DNA of 9,369 nucleotides from Bacteroidales bacterium UBA3709. Its GTDB lineage: Bacteria > Bacteroidota > Bacteroidia > Bacteroidales > UBA932. The translations under genes and the position numbers were made by a program. Below the pieces are notes generated by a model. The model searched no databases and was not told the DNA's origin. It saw only the letters and a program-made list of their open reading frames with translations. Of this stretch, positions 4,706 through 9,369 are shown one piece after another. The stretch is taken from positions 1 through 9,369 of the forward strand of contig DFIA01000091.1 of the NCBI GenBank assembly GCA_002372015.1, written 5' to 3'. Each line of letters starts with the position of its first letter. Within the stretch, counting starts at the first letter, position 1.

Positions 4706-5704
4706 GTGGAAACCGACAAACCTGGTGGCAAGCTATGGATAAGGGGAGGTAATCTGGTAGCCTTTCTGCTATCTCTATTATTGTCTCTGATTGTTTGGGG
4801 AGTGATGGAATTCTCAGACCGTTATAGGTATGTCTTTCACTATACAGTGCAAATTTATTCTCCTTTGGAGGGGAGAGTCTTTACTTCCACATCTCGTGAT
4901 ATGCTGGCTGTAAGGGGAGCCTCTACCGGCTTTTTTCTTCTGCGCCATAAGTATTCAGTAAAAAACGGCACTAATGTTTTGTCGTTTAGAATAGATCCAT
5001 CTATGCTGCAACCTTCTGACAGGGAAGAAGATGTTTTCTGGTTGCCTACTTCTGCGCTTGCAGATAAGGTGTCTGAAAGCATGGCGGGAAAATTGGTAGT
5101 AGAAGAAGTAGTGGACGACACCTTGTTTTTTCTAATGCCAAGAAACCTACAGAAGAAGGTGCCGGTTTGTATATCTTCTGATATTACTTACAGCGATCAA
5201 TATATGCCTGTAGAGAGGTTAGTTGTACGCCCAGATTCTGTATGGATTGCAGGGGATGAGGACATAGTAAGTGCCATAGACTCGGTTTTTACAGAAAAAA
5301 TATACGCAAAGAATATAAAAGACAATATTCAGGGAGAGGCTGCAATTTTGCCCATAAATGGAGTGGAAATGTCTTCTGACCAGATAGTTTATAGACTGAA
5401 AGTAGAGCGTTATGTAGAAGATGAGCTATCTATTCCTATACAGGTGCAGAATCTTCCTCCAGATGTTAGAATGGTGCTATTCCCTTCTGAAGTAAAGATT
5501 GTATTCAGAGAAGAATACGGGAGTAGCAGAGAGTTTACCGAAGACGACTTTGATGCTTATGTAGATTATAATCAGGCTGCTGCGGCATCTTCCGGTAAGG
5601 CAAAGATAAAATTGAATAAGGTGCCCGCAGGGGTACTCCGCTATTCACTAGTGCCGGAATTTGCAGACAGAGTCATATTCATGTCTAAGAAAGACGAGAG
5701 ATAA
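4706..5704 (+). CDS. YbbR-like (CdaR-type) membrane-anchored protein, GTG start
   Basis: The 332-aa product has one N-terminal membrane segment (residues about 16-34, VAFLLSLLLSLIVWGV) and then a long beta-rich extracytoplasmic region with YbbR-type repeats: KKVPVCI near 150, DSVWIAG near 178, IPIQVQNLPPDV near 243 and PSEVKIVF near 259. In Firmicutes the YbbR protein CdaR modulates the diadenylate cyclase CdaA; whether that holds in Bacteroidota is unproven, and no cyclase gene lies in this window. The start must be GTG 4706, 12 nt after the yajC stop: the frame closes just upstream, and the next in-frame ATG falls after the membrane segment. The stop overlaps the coaE start by one base (TAATG), indicating translational coupling. 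Confidence 0.85.
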   Translation: METDKPGGKLWIRGGNLVAFLLSLLLSLIVWGVMEFSDRYRYVFHYTVQIYSPLEGRVFTSTSRDMLAVRGASTGFFLLRHKYSVKNGTNVLSFRIDPSMLQPSDREEDVFWLPTSALADKVSESMAGKLVVEEVVDDTLFFLMPRNLQKKVPVCISSDITYSDQYMPVERLVVRPDSVWIAGDEDIVSAIDSVFTEKIYAKNIKDNIQGEAAILPINGVEMSSDQIVYRLKVERYVEDELSIPIQVQNLPPDVRMVLFPSEVKIVFREEYGSSREFTEDDFDAYVDYNQAAAASSGKAKIKLNKVPAGVLRYSLVPEFADRVIFMSKKDER

Positions 5705-6282
5705 TGAGCAGGGTTTTGGGAATAACAGGCGGAATAGGAGCGGGCAAGAGCCGTATCTGTAGCGTATTTGCGGAATTTGGTTGTAAGGTTTACGATTCCG
5801 ATGCGCGAACAAAGCAGTTGTATGCCGATAATAGGCAACTGCAGAGCGGACTTGTAGAGATTTTGGGAAAAGATATTCTAAAAGACGGAGTATTAGACAG
5901 AAAGGCTATGGCTAATCTGATATTTTCAGACAAGTTGTTGATGGCCGAAGTAAAAAAATTAGTCTATCCTTTTGTTATGGCCGACTTTGTTGGTTGGAAG
6001 CGGTATAAAAGAGGGGTAGTTGTATTTGAAAGCGCTGTTATTCTGGAAAATGAGTATGTGAGGAGTTTTATGGATAAAGTATTGGTTGTAACAGCTCCTC
6101 TCGATTTAAGGATTAGGCGTGTAATGAAGCGTGATGCTGTATCTGAAGCGGAGGTTCGCAGGCGTTTGGAGAATCAGATTTCGGATGAGCAAAGAATTTC
6201 AATGGCAGATTTTGTTATAGAATCCATAGACGGAAACGATATAGAGGGAGAGGTTAGAAATATATTAAAGAAAATGAAGTAA
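5704..6282 (+). CDS. coaE: dephospho-CoA kinase
   Basis: The 192-aa product is CoaE, which phosphorylates the 3'-hydroxyl of dephospho-CoA to give coenzyme A, the last step of the pathway. It has the P-loop GGIGAGKS (9-16), the DSDA motif (31-34) after the second strand, the LDRKAMANLIFSD segment (about 64-76), the VFESAVILE strand (107-115) next to the active site, and the lid/arginine region LRIRRVMKRDAVSEAEVRRRLENQ. Length is normal for the family. Its ATG overlaps the stop of the YbbR-like gene by one base, and only 3 nt separate its stop from the next start, so it is firmly inside the operon. The product links coenzyme A supply to the fatty acid gene fabG at the right edge. Confidence 0.95.
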   Translation: MSRVLGITGGIGAGKSRICSVFAEFGCKVYDSDARTKQLYADNRQLQSGLVEILGKDILKDGVLDRKAMANLIFSDKLLMAEVKKLVYPFVMADFVGWKRYKRGVVVFESAVILENEYVRSFMDKVLVVTAPLDLRIRRVMKRDAVSEAEVRRRLENQISDEQRISMADFVIESIDGNDIEGEVRNILKKMK

Positions 6283-6285
6283 TAC

Positions 6286-7056
6286 ATGGCACTCAAGTGG
6301 ATATTAGGGGCTTTAGGTTGGGTTGTCGGCGGCTATATCGGCGGCATTCTGGGCTTTGCCATAGGTGCTATGGTAGATGGTTCTTCTAAGCAATTGCCGC
6401 CCGGCGGCGGTGATACTTATGGGAGATACACCGGCGGTACATCTGGCGGATATGCAGGGGGCTACACTCAGACAGAACAGCGTAACAGCTTTCTTATAAG
6501 TTTATTAGTGCTTTCCACTGCGGTGATGAAGGCCGATGGAAAGGTATTGCGTTCGGAGCTGAATTTTATAAAAGACTTTATCGCAAATAATTTTGGAGTA
6601 GGCAGTGTGCAGCCATCGCTGAACATAATAAAGCAGCTCTTAAAGAAAAATGTAGATATTTACCAGGCCTGCGTGCAGATTAAAGGGCACATGGCTTATT
6701 CTCAGAGGCTTCAGCTCTTTCATTATTTACTTGGGATAGCCCAGATAGATGGCAGGGTTGCTCCGGAGGAGAGTGCTTTGCTTTTTCAGATAGGCGGGTA
6801 TCTTGGCTTAGACCAAAAAGATGTGCGCAGTATAATGGGAATGTTTGAGGCCGATAAAGACCCTTATAAAATATTGGAGATAGATAAAACGGCCACAGAC
6901 GAGCAGGTGCGTAAGGCATATCGCAGGCTTGCTGCCAAGTATCATCCCGATAAGGTGGAAAATCTCGGTGCGGATGTTAGGAAGTCGGCAGAAGAAAAGT
7001 TTAAGGCTATGCAGAGTGCATACGAGCAGATAAAAAAAGAAAGAGGAATGAAATAA
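6286..7056 (+). CDS. DjlA-like membrane cochaperone: TerB domain plus C-terminal J domain
   Basis: The 256-aa product opens with a glycine-zipper-like membrane segment (about 4-30, including GGYIGGILGFAIGAM). A Gly/Tyr-rich linker (33-62) follows, then a TerB-like helical domain (about 66-180, with MKADGKVLRSELNFIKDFI and IAQIDGRVAPEE). A J domain (193-256) closes it, with YKILEID and the catalytic tripeptide HPD (220-222). This order matches DjlA, which activates DnaK at the membrane. TerB domains carry acidic loops thought to bind metal; the two ADGK/IDGR motifs here fit. The protein is close to E. coli DjlA in length and complete. It starts 3 nt after coaE, with 24 nt to the DUF5606 gene. 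Confidence 0.88.
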   Translation: MALKWILGALGWVVGGYIGGILGFAIGAMVDGSSKQLPPGGGDTYGRYTGGTSGGYAGGYTQTEQRNSFLISLLVLSTAVMKADGKVLRSELNFIKDFIANNFGVGSVQPSLNIIKQLLKKNVDIYQACVQIKGHMAYSQRLQLFHYLLGIAQIDGRVAPEESALLFQIGGYLGLDQKDVRSIMGMFEADKDPYKILEIDKTATDEQVRKAYRRLAAKYHPDKVENLGADVRKSAEEKFKAMQSAYEQIKKERGMK

Positions 7057-7080
7057 AAGAATACAAATTACAATAACGAT

Positions 7081-7629
7081 ATGAAGACAGATTTAGGAAA
7101 AGTACTTACAGTGAGTGGAGAGCAGGGGCTCTTCACCTATGTTGCACAAGCTACCAGAGGAGCTATTTTAGAATCTATGTTAACCAAGAAGAGGTTTGTG
7201 GCATCTTCGTCTGCAAAAATGAGTGCGCTTTCAGATATTTCTATATTTACTCAGGATGGTGATATTAAGTTGCAGGATGTGCTTATTGCCATGAAGAATG
7301 TTTTAGGTGAAGAACCGGCTCCTTCTGGAAAAAGCGAGGCTGCTGTTTTGAAAGATTTCTTTGGGAAAGTGATTCCAAACTATGATGCTGATAAATTCTA
7401 TCCTTCTCACATGAAGAAAGTTGTGGAATGGTATAATTGTCTTAAAGAATATGCCAGCTTAGATTTTGAAACCGAGGGAGAAGGAGAAGCCAAGGCTGCG
7501 GATAAGGAAGAAAGTGCTAAGACGGCGGCAGCTAAGCAGGCTAAAGAGGCTTCTAAGCAAAAGGGTGCTAAGGTAAGCGGCAAACAAGGTGCTCCTGCTA
7601 AGGCAAGTGTTCCAAGAAAGGTAGTTTAG
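7081..7629 (+). CDS. DUF5606 family protein, Bacteroidota-specific, unknown function
   Basis: The 182-aa product matches DUF5606, a family I know only from Bacteroidota. The conserved part spans residues 1-128: MKTDLGKVLTVSGEQGLFTY, then ALSDISIFTQDGDIKLQDVL (49-68), and the most conserved block with DFFGKVIPNYDADKFYPSHM (92-111) leading to KKVVEWYNCL. The remaining 50 residues are a low-complexity tail rich in Ala, Lys and Glu, with a strongly basic end; it is probably disordered and may touch nucleic acid or ribosomes, which is inference. No signal peptide or membrane segment is visible, so it is likely cytosolic. It sits between the DjlA-like gene and rimO, with 6 nt before rimO, so a role near translation or folding is plausible but unproven. 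Confidence 0.88.
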   Translation: MKTDLGKVLTVSGEQGLFTYVAQATRGAILESMLTKKRFVASSSAKMSALSDISIFTQDGDIKLQDVLIAMKNVLGEEPAPSGKSEAAVLKDFFGKVIPNYDADKFYPSHMKKVVEWYNCLKEYASLDFETEGEGEAKAADKEESAKTAAAKQAKEASKQKGAKVSGKQGAPAKASVPRKVV

Positions 7630-7635
7630 GCAAAT

Positions 7636-9000
7636 ATGCTGGAAGTCGCAGGGCTTTATCGTCCTAAAAAGGTGCAGCTCATTACAATGGGTTGCTCTAA
7701 AAATAGAGTGGATTCAGAGAAACTGCTCGCTGTTTTGGCAGATGGCGGTTTGGAAGTCCTGTCTGAAACGCTAACATATCAAGTAGCCAAGCCAGATGTA
7801 GTTATTATCAATACATGTGGTTTTATAGGTGATGCTAAAAAAGAGAGCATAGACGAAATTTTGTCTGCCATAGCGGCAAAGAACGCAGGATATGTGGGTA
7901 AAGTTGTTGTATGCGGCTGTCTTAGCGAGCGTTACGAGCATGATTTAAAAGAAAGCCTGCCGGAAGTAGATGCGTTTTTTGGTTCTTTCCAATGGGGAGA
8001 GATAGTTAGGTGGCTGGGTGTAGCCAAGTCTTCTGCCCGGCTTCCTAAGTCTTGTGTCTTAACAGATAGATATCTTACAACTCCTAAGCACTATGCCTAT
8101 TTGAAAATAGCAGATGGCTGTAACCGAAAATGTTCTTATTGTGCAATACCTCTTATCAAAGGCAGATATACATCTCTACCGATAGAGGTTTTGGAAAAAG
8201 AGGCCAGAGCTTTAGCTGTGCAGGGGGTGAGAGAACTTATACTGATTGCTCAGGATACTACTTTCTATGGCGTGGATTTATATGGCAAAAAGATGTTGGC
8301 CGTTCTTCTGAAGCATCTCTCCGCAATAGAAGGCATAGAGTGGATAAGAATACATTATTCATATCCGGCAGGCTTTCCGCGCAATGTACTCAAGGCTATG
8401 GCAGATAATCCTAAAATTTGCAAGTATTTAGATATTCCTCTTCAACACTCATCTTCAAAAATTCTTTCTATGATGCGTAGGGGAGTAGATTATGAAAAAA
8501 CTCAGAAACTGATAGACGATATACGCACTATGGTGCCGGGTATAGCGCTTCGCACAACCATGATAGTAGGTCATCCTGGAGAAGGAGAGGAGGAATTTGA
8601 GGAACTGCTTGGTTTTGTGCGGCGTAATCGTTTTGAGATGTTGGGAGCCTTTTGCTATTGCGAGGAGGAAGGAACTTACGATGCAGCTCATTATCCCGAT
8701 GAGGTTCCTTCGTCTGTTAAGAAGCGCCGCTATAACCGCTTGATGAGCTTGCAGAGCAAAATTGCTTTGGAGAATAATAAGAAAAGGATAGGAGGGGTGG
8801 AGAAGGTGTTGATAGATGCCTATAAAGATGGCTTTTTAATAGCTCGTAGCCAGCGGGAGAGCCCGGAAGTAGATGGCTCTGTTCTCATAGATATTTCAGA
8901 TGTGCAAAAGACTATTGCACCGCAACAATTAATTGGTAAATTTGCGGCGGTTTGTATAACAGGAGCAACAGAGTACGACCTTACGGCTCGTCTTGCTTAG
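7636..9000 (+). CDS. rimO: ribosomal protein S12 methylthiotransferase RimO
   Basis: The 454-aa product is RimO, the radical SAM methylthiotransferase that modifies a conserved aspartate of ribosomal protein S12. The N-terminal UPF0004 domain carries the cysteines of the auxiliary iron-sulfur cluster: Cys20 (MGCSKNRVDSE), Cys61 (NTCGFI) and Cys95 (CGCLSERY). The radical SAM domain has CNRKCSYC with Cys162, Cys166 and Cys169. RimO rather than MiaB is indicated by AQDTTFYGVDLYGKK (205-219), the S-Y-P-A-G segment near 242 and the short TRAM domain from about 383 to the end. Length is normal for Bacteroidota RimO. It starts 6 nt after the DUF5606 stop. fabG begins 38 nt downstream with no terminator between. 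Confidence 0.96.
   Translation: MLEVAGLYRPKKVQLITMGCSKNRVDSEKLLAVLADGGLEVLSETLTYQVAKPDVVIINTCGFIGDAKKESIDEILSAIAAKNAGYVGKVVVCGCLSERYEHDLKESLPEVDAFFGSFQWGEIVRWLGVAKSSARLPKSCVLTDRYLTTPKHYAYLKIADGCNRKCSYCAIPLIKGRYTSLPIEVLEKEARALAVQGVRELILIAQDTTFYGVDLYGKKMLAVLLKHLSAIEGIEWIRIHYSYPAGFPRNVLKAMADNPKICKYLDIPLQHSSSKILSMMRRGVDYEKTQKLIDDIRTMVPGIALRTTMIVGHPGEGEEEFEELLGFVRRNRFEMLGAFCYCEEEGTYDAAHYPDEVPSSVKKRRYNRLMSLQSKIALENNKKRIGGVEKVLIDAYKDGFLIARSQRESPEVDGSVLIDISDVQKTIAPQQLIGKFAAVCITGATEYDLTARLA
8914..8944 (+). promoter_or_regulatory. possible internal promoter for fabG inside rimO
   Basis: TAAATTTG (8937-8944) matches the -7 consensus exactly and is followed by C. Nineteen bases upstream lies ATTG (8914-8917), one mismatch from TTTG. 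It would give fabG its own transcript with a leader of about 90 nt. Because it lies in coding sequence, chance is a serious alternative. Confidence 0.25.
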
Positions 9001-9038
9001 TGTAACAGAAATAATATCAAAATAAATTATAGATTATT

Positions 9039-9369
9039 ATGAAACTACTTGAAGGAAAAGTGGCCCTTATTACGGGTGCTGCCAGAGGAATCGGAAAGGC
9101 TGTAGCCTTGAAGTTTGCAAGCGAGGGTGCTAATATCGCTTTTACAGATCTCGTGATAGATCAAACGGGAGAACAAACCAAAAAAGAGTTGGAAGCCTTT
9201 GGTGTAAAGGTTATTGCAGTGGCTTCCAATGCCGCAGATTTTCAGCAGGCTCACGATGCTGTAGAGTTGGTGGTAAAAGAGTTGGGCAGAATAGATATTC
9301 TCGTGAATAATGCGGGAATAACAAAAGACGGTCTTATGATAAAAATGACTGAGCAGCAGTGGGATGCTG
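9039..9369 (+). CDS. fabG: 3-oxoacyl-ACP reductase FabG, N-terminal part (cut by window edge)
   Basis: From ATG 9039 the frame is open to the window end, giving 110 of roughly 248 residues. The sequence is a classical short-chain dehydrogenase: strand KVALITGAARGIG (7-19) holds the TGxxxGIG cofactor-binding loop, the NNAG motif is at 90-93, and GITKDGLMIKM (93-103) is typical of FabG. The enzyme reduces 3-oxoacyl-ACP with NADPH in fatty acid elongation. The catalytic Ser, Tyr and Lys would lie beyond the edge and cannot be checked, so a related reductase remains possible, though the ITKDGLMIKM segment strongly favours FabG. It follows rimO by 38 AT-rich bases with no clear Shine-Dalgarno. Confidence 0.9.
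   Translation, partial: MKLLEGKVALITGAARGIGKAVALKFASEGANIAFTDLVIDQTGEQTKKELEAFGVKVIAVASNAADFQQAHDAVELVVKELGRIDILVNNAGITKDGLMIKMTEQQWDA

Overview
The window is chromosomal DNA from a member of the Bacteroidota, most likely a Bacteroidales. Four things point there: a PUR-alpha-like DUF3276 protein, a long (about 315 aa) NusB of the type found in that phylum, a DUF5606 protein, and promoter-like sites of the Bacteroides form (TTTG, 19-21 bp, TAnnTTTG) with little sign of Shine-Dalgarno sequences. I cannot name a genus.

The left part (1-3220) is accessory in character. It begins with the 3' end of an unrecognised gene that ends in a tandem heptapeptide duplication (1-144), then an overlapping 43-codon ORF (107-238) and about 300 bases with no assignable gene. 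A minus-strand lipoprotein follows (538-1584), fusing a rhodanese domain to a UlaG-like metallo-beta-lactamase-fold domain. It is divergent from a SanA/YdcF-type (DUF218) membrane protein (1759-2424), and both genes have recognisable promoters in the shared 174-bp gap. The stretch 2425-2750 looks empty but carries on the minus strand the decayed C-terminus of a DUF4143-type ATPase, with one in-frame stop. Next to it lie a strong hairpin terminator (2751-2783) and the DUF3276 gene (2845-3219, minus) that the terminator serves.

The right part (about 3311-9369) is one tightly packed plus-strand gene string: nusB, yajC, a ybbR/cdaR-like gene, coaE, a djlA-like J-domain gene, a DUF5606 gene, rimO, and the start of fabG, which is cut by the window edge. 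Gaps run from a 1-nt overlap to about 50 nt and no terminator is visible, so co-transcription is likely. The products join transcription antitermination, ribosomal protein S12 modification, Sec-dependent export, an envelope-anchored YbbR protein, coenzyme A synthesis, fatty acid synthesis and a membrane J-domain cochaperone: a growth-linked housekeeping operon.

I found no CRISPR array, rRNA, tRNA, riboswitch or intact mobile element. The observations most worth following are the hidden ATPase remnant, the rhodanese-UlaG fusion lipoprotein, the paired divergent promoters with small palindromes in their spacers, and the undefined sequence at the far left.
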